In this document: positions 38,546 through 50,654 of the stretch, piece by piece
Position numbering within the stretch: position 1 is the first letter of the stretch
How the letters are laid out: each line of letters begins with the position of its first letter
Source of the DNA: Wuchereria bancrofti
Lineage: Eukaryota > Nematoda > Chromadorea > Rhabditida > Onchocercidae
Length of the DNA stretch: 64,000 bases
Direction of reading: 5' to 3'
Assembly (NCBI GenBank): GCA_005281725.1
Contig: SSBO01000009.1
Coordinates: 12,325,446-12,389,445, forward strand
The notes under the pieces: model-generated
The model's input: only the letters and a program-made list of their open reading frames with translations
The model's database searches: none
Told to the model about the DNA's origin: nothing
Position numbers and translations under genes: made by a program

Positions 38546-40555
38546 ATGAAATTATTGGTAAAATTATTGGAAAACAAGTGTTACCTATGCATATTTGGTA
38601 TCACATCTAGACGAATGCTCTCACAATCTGTTGCAGTATGTTCCAAATATGATCCAAGAGTCTTTCGGGAACCAATTGTAGATTTGGAACAGGTTATTTC
38701 TTTTCTTTTTTTTTGAGACGGTTGTTAGTGGGTTTTATATATTATGATCATGTTGGTAATCATTTTGCTTTACTAAGTACGATATCTATTGCTGCTGTAA
38801 ACTTGTTTATTCATTTCAAATTTATCAGAATAGGTTGCTTGACTTTTGTTATTTTCTACAATTTGTTTTCTCTTTCTTTTTATAGCAACTTCCTCACTAA
38901 ATAATCTACCTATTATTTTGGATACGAAAGGTGATCTAGTATATTGCAAACAAGGCGATGTGAAAAGATTTTATATCCTTAAGATTATATCATTCTTGAT
39001 CAAGCTGTATGGGTTAGCGAATTGAAAGGTTAGCAATCCTTATGGTCATTTTCAGCTTAATCAACCGCTAGATCAAGAAGATGATCGCCGGTACTGCTTC
39101 ATAAAGGCAATGACTAGTGTTCAAACACCAGTATTTTATCGAAATGCCGTGATAGATAGGTTGATTAATGTGTGTATGCTATGTGGAATGAAAGGTTAGT
39201 CAAATTATTTCATTAATCAAATGAAAATTCTTAATGGTATTCTCAAATTTCTCCTCACATCCTTGTTTTCATTATTAATCTGGATTTTATCCTTTCACTC
39301 TTCTCTGTTTCATATTGAAATTAGATCTTCCCGAAACTCTTTAGAATTTGGTTAATCTTGTCAAATCCACTGTTGTTTGGCTCTTTAGTAGGGTACAGTC
39401 TGTCATGGATGTTAATACCTTAATTGGTACCAACATGAGGTCTTTTCTATCGTTTTTATAGTGTGAGATAGTTTTGTGTACCCTTCGGAGTTCACTAATG
39501 TCCGAAATCTGTATATGAGTTCGTGTCTGAAGAAATCACTCTTTCTACTTCTTTTATTCACTGATTGGTTAGGCAACTTATGATTTATATTGTTGAATCA
39601 TACTATGCCATGTTTGTCGCATGCGACGTTACTTCCAAAATGATAACCTATGATGGCATGTCTAAAACACTGATACTTCTTATCACATATATATTTGAAA
39701 AGCTCTTAAATTAAAATGAATGCACTGATATGTTCCCTTATTATATATCGCAGAAAAAATGCGGAAAATTGTTTTGGAAGCACTAGAAATAATAAAAAGA
39801 CGTCAGTACATTTTGTGGAGAGATGCCAGCGATGAACAGAAAGAGAAAATAGAGCTTGATCCGGTAGTAATTGCTGAAAAAGCTATCAAGAATTGCTGTC
39901 CTATCATGATTCTACGTCCGTTTGTACGTGGTAAGTCCTTTTTTGTTTACTGCTTTTTATCCAGTTGCTTCTTTTTCTTAAATGGAAATCAACTACAAGT
40001 AATATAACAAATGCATGAAAGCAAACGTCAACTCTTCACGTAAAGATACGTCTAACTCCTTTGATGGATGAGTTTTATCTTAATTGACCACCAAAACTTT
40101 TTCACTATTCTTTACGAGATCTGTTGATCGTTATCATACATCCTGTTGAGATTATTTGTGCATTTTTCTGTTACATATTTTATTTAACAACTTAATGTAC
40201 AGTAAATTGCGTAGTGTCAACTTTGTTTCTGAAGTTTAGTGTCAGTGGTTTTTCTAGTTGTCAAGAGTTTATTTCCCTAGAAAAAACTTTTGCTTGTAAG
40301 GATTTTTTTTCAGGTGGACAAACTTACATGGTACCATGTCCGATATCAGATCACCACGCTGAGTTCCGAGCAATGAAAATGATGCGTGATATCTGCCGAC
40401 AGAAAACTTTTCACGGTGCTACTCATTTTCAGCATATATTAGCTGATGAATTGCTTTCTGCTTACAAAAACGAAGGCTTAACTGTGCAAGCAAAGCAGGA
40501 ATTACACAAGCAATGTGAAGCAAATCGAGCTTATGTTCATTACAGGAGGCAGTAA
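38546..40555 (+). CDS. mrps-7: Mitochondrial small-subunit ribosomal protein S7 (uS7m)
   Basis: Exons 38546-38692, 39056-39194, 39754-39930 and 40314-40555 join in phase into 234 residues, close to the family's usual length. The first 30 or so residues (MKLLVKLLENK..ITSRRMLSQS) are basic and hydroxylated, as a mitochondrial presequence should be. Family landmarks follow in order: SKYDPRVFREP, IKAMTSVQTPVFYRNAVIDR, then LEALEIIKRRQY, KAIKNCCPIMILRPFVRGG, QTYMVPCPISDHHAEFRAMK and the conserved ending CEANRAYVHYRRQ. uS7m binds the 3' major domain of the small-subunit rRNA in the mitoribosome head. The start was chosen as the first ATG after the acceptor; the later Met at residue 24 is a less likely alternative. 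Vti1 follows on the same strand 985 bases downstream. Confidence 0.92.
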
Positions 40556-40890
40556 AATCTTTGTTATTTTCGATTTATTGATAATATGTTATTTAATATG
40601 TTAGATGTTGTTTAATATTTTTGTTGAAGAATGATGGAAAATCATTATGTTGGTTTGTAACTAAAGGGAAATTTATGTGATACCATGTCGATATCGCATT
40701 CATCTGTAAATTTCCTATTGTACATACATAATCGGTCTTAATGTATTGACGTGTCACAAAATTGCTCTGAATCCGACTATTTGCAGGTCATTGTGCTTTT
40801 ATATTGTCAGATGATGAATTTTGTAAACATACGCCTTTGTGTTTGAATTTTACGCGTATATCTACTAAATTTTTTCATTCAATTAAGATG

Positions 40891-40896
40891 AATAAA
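40891..40896 (+). terminator. Poly(A) signal AATAAA for mrps-7
   Basis: AATAAATAAA about 335 bases after the mrps-7 stop and 650 bases before the vti-1 start. Confidence 0.5.
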
Positions 40897-41491
40897 TAAA
40901 TGCACATTCTTTAGTACGAGTTATTGGTTTCATAACCTGTTTCACATTTTTTCTTGAGTCGGAAATTGTCACCAGTAAAACGCTGTTTTATAGTGTGGTT
41001 TAGTGGATAGTGACTACATAAAACTAAAGCAATGCTTGGTTTGTCCTTTTTGGAAATCATTTGTGTTTTGCAAATCATCTACAATTTAAACTACTTCCAT
41101 GCGATTTTATAGGGTCTATAAGGCAGTTCAAAACTTGTTAGGCTTAAGCAATTTCCAAAATCCTTTTTACTTGAACTGTTTGTTTGCCCGTCCCCCTTTT
41201 TCATCCTCATAATCAGTTTTTCTTTTACAGCTTTACTGGAGAACTTTTCATAGTGTTACTTGTCCTTAGGCTTATACAATAATTTTTGTTTATTAATACT
41301 AGAATTCTGTCGATATAATTCGTGGTTTACAGCACTGTCACTATATTTCATATATCCGTTTTTCCAGTTGTACTGATTGATGACCACATCTTAATGGTGT
41401 TAATGAATATTCATTTTTAAAACGAAGAATGCGCTGTAATTATATATGAGGAAATTCTAATATTTTTACTGCTTCTGTTTGGCATGAAGTC

Positions 41492-41505
41492 TTCCTGTCT
41501 TTCAG
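41492..41505 (+). promoter_or_regulatory. Probable trans-splice acceptor of vti-1
   Basis: TTCCTGTCTTTCAG, a near-perfect nematode acceptor, ends 35 bases before the ATG at 41541. No coding exon lies between mrps-7 and this site, so it fits a spliced-leader acceptor. Confidence 0.55.
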
Positions 41506-41540
41506 GGTATTATGGTATTGTTCAGGAACTGATTTGCTAG

Positions 41541-43409
41541 ATGATGACAACGAATACATTGTTGTTAAGTGATTTTGAACATCAGTACTCAGTGCAGACC
41601 GCTGAAATTACAGCACGTATTGGACGTTTGAGAGATTTAGATCAAAATGGGCGAGTTGAAGGAATTCATCAAATTCAGCGTTTATTGGTTGATGTTGAAA
41701 ATCTTCTGGAGCAGATGGAATTAACGGTCAGGGAATTAATGCCATCAAGGTACGTTATTTTCTGAGGATACCTGCGTGTATGTCGTTCTTTTTATTAATT
41801 ATAGATTACATAATCAAAATACTTTAACAGAAACATATACATATATAAATTTTATAATTTCACAATATGTTATAAATGATTGTGTTGAATTAAAAAACTT
41901 GTAATTTCTTCTGTATGTTGTTTTTGGGAAATCACCTAAACATATTTTCAATTTACAGTGCTGAACGATCAAAATATGAGTTAAGAGTTCGTAGCTATCG
42001 AAATGACAAAAAGCAATTAGATGCTGAACTGGATAAAGCAATTCAACGCTTGAAGGATAACGCTGACCGCGATGAACTGTTGGCATACGATAATCAAATT
42101 TCTTTGAATCAAGTCAGTCTTGAATTTTTTCATGTCCCACATTCTTCCTCGTTTTTCAGTGTATCATTTCCATTATTCATCCACGTTCTATGTTGAGTCT
42201 TCATTATTAATGATAAGGTTAGAGTTACTTTTAAATCTAATAGTACTTTAATTTTCTTGATCCATGCAGTTATAAGGTCTGGATTGCATATATACTGTTT
42301 GCTCAAATTGATGAACATTCTTTTAAAATTATGATTTTGTTAAGAACATTAAACATTAATAAGAATACATGTTTGCTAACGAAAAATGTGAGATTAAGCT
42401 TTTCAGATTTTAAACAAATCGTACTTTAATAATTAGCATGTAATTAGGAAGACTTCGTTCTATCGTTCTGTAATTTTTCAGTGAAACGCATAAATAGCTT
42501 CAAATTTTCTTCACGAATTTTGAGTTCATGTCAAACAATATTCTATCCTTTTTTATAGCAAGACCAACTGATTGAAAATACCGAAAGGTTGGAGAGAACA
42601 TCCAGAAGACTTCAAGATACTTATAGAATGGTGATTGAAACGGATCAGGTTCTTTTGTATTTGAATTTCTTAGTAATTATCGGATAACCATTACATTTTT
42701 TCTTTTTCTTCCAGAATTCATCACTTGTATTGGGGAAATATTACTGTTTTGAACTCGAACCCTTGTTTGAGATTGAAGAAATGCATTTTATTTTTCAAAA
42801 AATTGAAGAGGACAGAGGAGAAAGGTAGATAAAAGGAAGTAAAAAGTAATCTATGAATATTTATTGCTTCTTCACTTGATGTAATAATTTTATGTCTGAT
42901 ACTAAATGTAACGAGTCCCGGTGAACATAGAAATAAAGAAACTGTGGTAAGTGGATAAGCACTATTCCCACAGTTGCAGCGAAATTCTTTACGCATTTAC
43001 ATGTGGTCATGGCTACTGTAGTATTAAAAACGAATAACAACTCTCTTTGAATATAATTTCGTAGTGAAATTACTTCAGATTGGAACAGAAGTGTTAAACG
43101 ATCTGAGTTCTCAGCGTGAAACAATAATGCGGGCACGTGAACGTATGCGGCAAGCAGATAGAGATTTAAATAGAAGCCATAAAATGTTATCAGTGATGAT
43201 CCGCAGGTATTCATAATTAGCATTTCTTTCTCTTCTTTATTTCAAATTGTTGATGAACTAATTAGGATTCAGGAGCATCTGCGAGTTTTTCAGGAGTGAT
43301 TTTAAAATTTCACAAGTTTTTCAGAATAATCCAGAATCGTTTACTACTGCTTATTGTCGCTGTGCTACTTCTGTTTTCACTGTTATTCATTATTTATAAA
43401 TCGTTGTGA
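41541..43409 (+). CDS. vti-1: Vti1-family Qb-SNARE
   Basis: Exons 41541-41749, 41959-42112, 42559-42648, 43079-43206 and 43325-43409 join in phase to 221 residues, the usual Vti1 size. The N-terminal part (SDFEHQYSVQTAEITARIGR... LLEQMELTVRELMPS) is the three-helix Vti1 N-domain. Residues about 128-195 form the SNARE coiled coil (ENTERLERTSRRLQDTYRM, ETDQIGTEVLNDLSSQRETI, RARERMRQADRDLNRSHKML). RRIIQNR precedes a single hydrophobic anchor (LLLLIVAVLLLFSLLFIIY) that ends at the C-terminus, so the protein is tail-anchored facing the cytosol. It acts in SNARE complexes for Golgi, trans-Golgi and endosome/lysosome fusion. The start is the first of two consecutive Met codons, behind a strong acceptor. 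Confidence 0.93.
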
Positions 43410-46400
43410 TATGGTATTGGATGGAACGCATATTCATTTAGCAACAATTACTTTCATATTTTGTTAATTCTGGATTTCAAACAGTTTCACGGTTAAAATG
43501 TATTTATGGTTAAAGTAGTTCATCTCGAGTAGGAATTTCAGATGGTAGAGGTAAATTTCTCTTTCAATATCTTCTCACGTTAGCCGTTATTTCTGATCTA
43601 AAGTATAGCAGTAAATCATGATTATTCATATGCACTTCACTGCTTATTTTTCTTCAAAACAGGGTAATGTAGCAATATGGCTTATCCAACCAAAAAGCTA
43701 ACATATTTATGTAGGGAGATTTCAAAATTTCAGATTTCATTCAAAATGATCTATATTCTGTTGATCTCATATAACTCATACTTATGTGGTAGTCATTTTA
43801 CTCGTCCTTCAATTATTCTGAAACTTCACTTATAGAGAACAAAAAAAAAAAGTTTTTTTTTTTGCTTGCGGCTTCTAGAAGAGCCACCGCGTAGCTTTGT
43901 TTGCTTTGTCGTCTTCAAATTCATTTGGTTTTGTAATCTTATTACGGTGGAGACTAAAGAGCTGATGAGATGAGGAATTTCAAAACAAGGCAAAAATATT
44001 TTTTTTTTTTCAAATTTAATTCAACAGTGAAAATTCATCATTGGTTCTTTTTTTCCAAAAAAAGAATTCCCGTAATGTCGCATTTCAGAGCAGAATATAT
44101 ACTCGGAATGCTTTTTGCTTATTACTTTCAACTTTGTTGAAATAAATGACTCGTCATTTTTCATGCTAATAGGTATTTTATGTTTTGAATTGATAAAGCA
44201 GTAGGATCTGTTTGTTTATGTATTGTTCAAATGTTCACACATTTATTTGGACTCTCAATTCAATAAAATCTTTGATATAGTTTCTTTAACTTTTCAAGTT
44301 TGGGTAAGTATTAGAAATTAAGGACAGTTTAGATGTAGTAAAAGTTATTTGCACAAATTTAAATTAGGCATCAGTATGCGATGTTGACTTCTAATTCGGT
44401 ATTTCGAACTTATAATCTGGTAAAAAAGTGAAATCTATATAACGAAATTGCAAGTAGAGTTTGGTTCAGTGAAGTGATTAGATAAAAAAGATTCGACTGG
44501 AATGTTCGTCACTTTTCATCACTGCTTAAGTTGAATTTCATTTTTACTCCTTTCTCAAATTAGAGATTTTGCAATGGTAAATTTTTGCGAATTTTCCGAA
44601 CTATCCTGTGTTTTTGAGATATTTTGTTGTAGACGGTTTCAACCTAGTTATCGTTACTAATGTGCAAAAATTCAGCACAGAAATTGATTCGATAACTCTA
44701 ACGAATATATATGTCAACCATTTATTTCTTTGTTGATTGTCTAATCCATTCAGAGTCATAATCTGAGATCCACCATAGTCATATCTATGAGCAGATATAA
44801 CCGGATCATAGGGCTGGTCCTTATTAGTGTTCCCAACAAAACAGCGGATAGCGTATGGTTGAGTGCTGAGTTAAAAAAATAAAGATATATCTACATCCTC
44901 CCGAGCCAAAAAAAATGAAAAATGACAAAAAAAGACATTCTCTAAAAAAACGGAAAATTGTTAATTGATAAAAGCAAAAAAAAATTATAAAAAGAAAATT
45001 TGAGAAAAAAAAGGCAAAAAATTGTAAAATGTCGGGTATAAAAGGGTGAGAAAAAAAGGTGCAACACTGATAAATTCGACCGCCAGTATTTTGTTTATTT
45101 AAAAAAAAAAAGAAGTTCAACATATTTCATTTGTTTATCGACAAGCAATTTTACTGTGTATTATATTAACTATCTGTTAGGAATGTTAACTTCTTTTTTC
45201 AATTTTTTCATGAAAATTTTATTGACAAAATATGTTGACCAATTTTATGGTTAAGATTAGTTTGAGTGATAAGAAAACAATAAACTGTCATCCTTTTTTC
45301 GTTATGCAAAATCAGTCTTCTGAATTTTGAAAGGAATGAATCAGCAAGTACCATCATACTAATTAGGTAAGGTTATCGGTTAATAGTCAATGGAGTAAAC
45401 CATTTTTTTCGTTTAAATTAATGATGAAGTAAATTATAACTATATTACATGGATCCTGTAACCAACATGTGTATTCTAAAATTATACAGAAACATTTTTG
45501 AAATCAACAATGTGACTAATTTTACAATTTAAAAAAGTGGCAAATTTACTGGTAAAGCAAAAAGTTAATTATTTCTTCTAATTTGCCATTGTGATTTAGA
45601 ATTGATAAACAAAAGCATTGGTGTAATTTGAGTAATCAAGGACGTTTTTGAATGTAAAAGTAATGCTTAATTTTTAAATTCATTCTTACAAATAAATAAT
45701 TTTTAACCGAATTGTTGAGAAGGACATATATTAGAGATTAGAGAACCGTATATAATAATTAATTGCATGATAAAACTTTTATTTTCATTATAATAATCTA
45801 AATGATATTTAAATGTATTAACATTTGAAAATGTAAAAAAGGATGAAATATTTCATAAACAATGTAAAATGTGAAATATTTCCTTTCTGAAAATACAGAA
45901 AGTTACACAATTTGACGAAACATTCAAGAGAAGTTTTTTTCTGTTTGCACTAATTCAATGTTATTTGAACATAATTTAATTGTACTTTGTAGACAGACAA
46001 CTTTAGCGCAAAAAAAAAAAAAAACAAAAAAAAATTTATATGGTTGAAGAATTCGAAACAAAACATCCATATTTTGTAAATTTGAAATAAAATTGATTAA
46101 AGCTTTTTAATTTTTATTTATGAAAATTCAGTTGTTTTTTGGATGTCTTTTTTCGCATTTTTAAATATTTATTTGTTGGATTTTATGACTTCTTTCATTT
46201 TCCAATAAAAATATTTCTACGATAATATGATAAGAATGTGTTAAAGAATTGTTTTTTTCTCATTTGTTTTTTTCTTTTTTTCAGTAAACCAATCAAAACT
46301 ATTGGATAATAGATACCAAACTAATATGTTAATACTCGCTAAGCTATGCATCAATGGGGCTGGTCCGATGGTACGTTGTTCTGCACTGGTTGCAAAAAAA

Positions 46401-48522
46401 AAAAGAAAAAAATAAAAAGAAAAAAAAAAAAGCGCCATCGAAAGGAGAACATCACTAACATTAACAAAGTGGCGCACTATGAACTAACACCCGCTAGAAC
46501 AGAAAAAAAACCCCAAAAAAAAATAGAAGAAAAAGAAAATCAAACAAAAGGAAAACCCAAAAAAAAAGAGAAAAAAAAACCCCAAAAAAAAAGAAAAAAA
46601 AAAATCAGTTCAGTACACGTAGAATGACCGCCTCAAATTTTCGTTCCTTTTTTTTTTTTTTAATTATCATTTGCTTACTATTCTGCTGAATTAAAAATAA
46701 AAGAGAAAAAGAAAGACTTATCATTTAGTCGAATGTATTAGGAAAATAGTGAAAAGTTGAACGATGTAAAATATTATTTAAATTTGGAAGTTATAACCAA
46801 CTGTCATATTATCCAATTTTTTTTAGTTAATTGAATATTAGAGAGAATATTAAGCTTAAGAGTTATTATTATTGCTAATGCATTGCTAAGTGTTATTTTG
46901 ATGCTATATTGTGTTGTTAAGGAATTTAAGAAATATTTTGAAAATTTTAAATAGTTAACACTTGTTTGGAATTATTCAATCTTCCTGATAAATGCTACTT
47001 CCATCAATAACCGTAATCTCTTATTATATGATAATTGTTGATTTGATATGGAAACGGAAATTCTTTTGTAGCCTAAATTATTTATAAAATTATTATTATT
47101 TACAAGCTTAATTAGATTATTTGTAAATTACTTATAATCCTAATTAATAATATTTTTTGAATATTTTATCTTCAAAATGAAATGGAATTATGACACAAAT
47201 AACTTAATTATCTCTAATGACAATTAAAGATAATATATTTCAAAAAAAAGATTCAACTAAAACATACATCCTTACATTTATATAATAACAGAAAATAAGA
47301 CATTGCAATAGTGAAAGCTAAAAATTTAAAAATAGATAAATTGATATTAATAAAGGTAATCATTTTAACAGTAACTACTTGAAAATTGCAGAATGTCAAA
47401 TATGATAACTTTGAGGACTGTTCAGTGACATAGTTAATTGATTAAAAGATAATTGAATCGTATAAAAATAATAATAGAATTGAGCAAACAATAAATTTCA
47501 TCAATTATTTTTATGAGTTTTATTTTTCTTCGATAAAAAACATTTTATGGCAGAAGACAATCGAAAAATTATTAGGAATTATCTCACTTTAAAAATTACA
47601 AATTCTTTTGATTAAGATAGCATTCAGTTTCGATTTTCTTCATTCTTCATCTCTTAATTTGAATTAGCATATTTTTATCCTGATTTAAATTTAGCCTAAC
47701 TTTTTTTAAAAGTATAGCATTTCTGGATTATACAAAGAGAATATGTATAGAGAAGCATCCATTAGTAAGAATTTTTAATTATTTTGAGGATGAATTTTCA
47801 TTCATAATTTTACCTGTTTCATTCTCGTTAAATAATCTAAAAAGAAAATATTTGTCTTTCTTTTTCTTTTGTCTTCTTTTGGAATTATGCAATCAAATTT
47901 ATTGCAGTATTAATTAAATATTTGAAAATAAAATTTCAAAATAAATAATTAATTAGTAAAATGAGTCACAACTATAGTAATGCAATCGTTTGTATTATAA
48001 AAAGCACAGTTTAATTCACTCATATTCAATGTTGACATAAACTTAGGATCGAAAAAAAAATATCATATTTGTTATGATATTCGTAACGAAAAGGATCAAA
48101 TTTAATTTTGTTCAATTCATTCATTTGCATATGTCATTGAGATATGCAAAATTTCATGCGATTTATTTATTAGCGAAAAGATTAAAGATTAATTACATTC
48201 GAACCAATTAACAAATAAAAATTGTTTCCTATCAGCTTATTTCGTATCGTTTGAATAATATCCCAAATAATAATGTAGGCATATATTATAGCCAATCTGA
48301 AACTTTTTCTAATTCACTTCTGGAATAGAAATAAAAAATTGAATTTTCATTTTAATAATAACATCATGTATATATATATTAATGATTACAAATAACAAAT
48401 AAACAATAAATTTACATTATGCCATTGGTTATTTACAATACAACTGCTATAGATTAATCATTTTTATTTAAAAAACAAAATGAAACTTTAAAATAACGAA
48501 CATTCTACCAAATAATTGTTAT
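43410..48522. other. Intergenic stretch with one possible hidden minus-strand gene
   Basis: From 43410 to about 45300 the base composition is less extreme than elsewhere, with few homopolymers. AATAAA at 44141 or 44262 may serve vti-1. Minus-strand segments 44865-44703 and 43961-43875 look exon-like (see findings). The A-rich tract 46395-46620 encodes only a lysine run and is treated as low complexity. Nothing else was recognised up to the glycogen-targeting gene. Confidence 0.45.
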
Positions 48523-50653
48523 CAATTTGCATAGTTTCGTTTCTCATAATAGTTTCGACTTGCTCATTGAAATGAAAATGATAAAGAGTTGATGCGAATG
48601 ATATAATACAAGCTATCATATGATTAATCTTTTATTATCTGTTGATTATGAGCATTTTTTGATAAATTAAATGTTTTTGCAATCAATTTCATATCGATTG
48701 GAATATTTTCCACTGCTTCAACAATATAATTGGTTCCTTTATTATTGTCCCAATATGTGATACCATTAACAATGTAACGTATGCAAAATTCACATGTTGC
48801 ACCAATCTGAAAATATAATAAAAAAATAATCGAATTAATTAATCTTTGATTTCATAGTACCATTGATACTATTGCAATTTGTTTTAAAGTAGGAAAAAAA
48901 AGGAAAATTACACTTATTTTAAGGAGCAAATTAATTTCGCAGTAACAAAATAAGTTAATACTAATACTAAATACTATTAGGATTTAATTGGAACTATAAT
49001 AAAACAATATAAGTAATAAGTTTGAAAAAAAAAATGAAAACACATTATACCGGAAAATCGGTGGGAAGTGAAATGATAAATGTGAATTTATCTATAGTGT
49101 CATCGTTTCTAGCTGAACTCTTGTATCTTCCAACTGTTTCGATATTTGTTCTCCAATTATCTGTGGTATATCTGATATATACCTAAAAAATAAAATTGAA
49201 ATATGTAAATGAAACTTTTTTATAGACAAATGTAAAATGAGGAGAAAACATTAAAATATACATTTTGGCTTATTTTTAAAGTTTAAAAAGTTTAGCTACT
49301 TAGCATATTCAATAACTTGGTAATTTAAATTTCAAATCAAATATTCGTTATATTCTCTATAATCATCCCAATCAGAACTGCAAATTTCATTTTATATTTT
49401 CCTAATTTTAGCATTACTCAGCCACCATAAAGCAATCAAATCTAATTTTTTCTTTTTTTTAAATGATTACTTAAAAAAAAAAAAAAAATAGAAATGATAG
49501 CTTTACAATCTTCTAAAAACTTAGTGCTGTTTACAAAATTATTAAACTGATCAAATTAATTGTATTCTTCTTTAATCGAAAAAAAAAAAACTGCCATAAG
49601 AATGTTAGAATGCTAAAATAATTTTCTAAAAAAGACATTTGTGGCATAATTAGCATTAGCAAGTATTAACTTCCTTATCTAATGTTTGTTAGGTTATGAA
49701 ACGAATGTAATATTAAATTCCATATGTTTCATTTATATCACTTTTTCATTAAGAAAATATTAATTATCAATTGATAATGAGTGATATAAATTACGAGGTT
49801 AGAGTTTGGTTCATATTTCAATTATACTAAAGATATATCTATATATATCATTAGAATTGGAAATGTTTGCTTGCTAAATAAAACATTTGCTAAAAATATT
49901 AAAATACTAGCTACTACATTTAATCATTGATTTTATTTTAATTGAAGTTTAATAATTAATCTAAATCTTCCTAATTTATCATTTATTCTTGTATTTGTTA
50001 GAATTTTATTTATTAGATTAGCTAAATGATAAATGTAATATATTAATTAACCTGCTTTTGATATGCAATATTAAGAACATTTATGGTACCAATGATATTC
50101 ATATCAACAAATTTAACACAATCTAAGCAAACTGTTTGATTGCGTGTTAAATAATCAATTTCCGCATCAGTATGTTCGTGAAATTTTGCTAAGGTTAGCA
50201 TAACATTTCGTGGACGTTTGATAATTTTGGTAGATAATGGAGGAAATGTTGCACCAAACTTTTGCAACCTAAAAATTGTAATAATTATTTAAATAAAACA
50301 AATATTTTAAAATAAATGAAATGTTTATATAGGAAAAATGAATGCAATATTTTTTAATACATACTCGATTGAGAAATCATCTGCTTCATAATAATTCTGA
50401 TGTACAAGATTCAAACCAAATGAATCGGCGAAATGCACTGTTTTTCTCATTCCTAAATTTGGTGTAGAAGGTTTACGCAACGCTGATCGAAGTGTTTTTG
50501 AACGCATCCTTATAATAAAACATAATTTTAGCAGTTTTTTTTTTTTTTCAAATTTTATCAATAAAAAATTTTTAATTAGTAGTAGTAAAAGTTAATGATA
50601 AAAGTTCAAACGAAAATTTTCCTTTTCTTTTTTTATCTTGTAAAGAAAAAAAA
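48523..50653. repeat. 2131-bp block, copy 1 (left of N)
   Basis: Identical by eye to 50655-52785 at a constant offset of 2132, including homopolymer lengths and intron sequence. The copies meet at a single N (50654) inside a poly-A run of 8 in copy 1 and 20 in copy 2. This is the footprint of two overlapping contig ends placed side by side. Confidence 0.9.
48624..50508 (-). pseudogene. Duplicated last four exons of the PP1 glycogen-targeting subunit, probably an assembly copy
   Basis: Exons 50508-50365, 50268-50052, 49182-49051 and 48806-48624 repeat exactly the RVxF and CBM21 exons of the gene at 50756-53377. There are no private first exons. With no coding or intronic difference between copies, a real old duplication is unlikely; this should be merged with the other copy rather than counted as a second gene. 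Confidence 0.8.
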
Positions 50654-50654
50654 N
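50654..50654. other. Single-N assembly gap
   Basis: The only ambiguous base I saw. It sits in a poly-A run and separates the two identical blocks. Confidence 0.98.

Noticed and set aside
40990..41040. tRNA-like GTGGTTTAGTGGATAG
   Set aside because: No matching B-box or cloverleaf stems downstream.
46346..46627. 93-codon lysine-rich plus-strand frame starting MHQWGWSDGTLFC
   Set aside because: After the first 16 codons it is only the translation of an A-rich low-complexity tract with C-runs; no splice signals or family.
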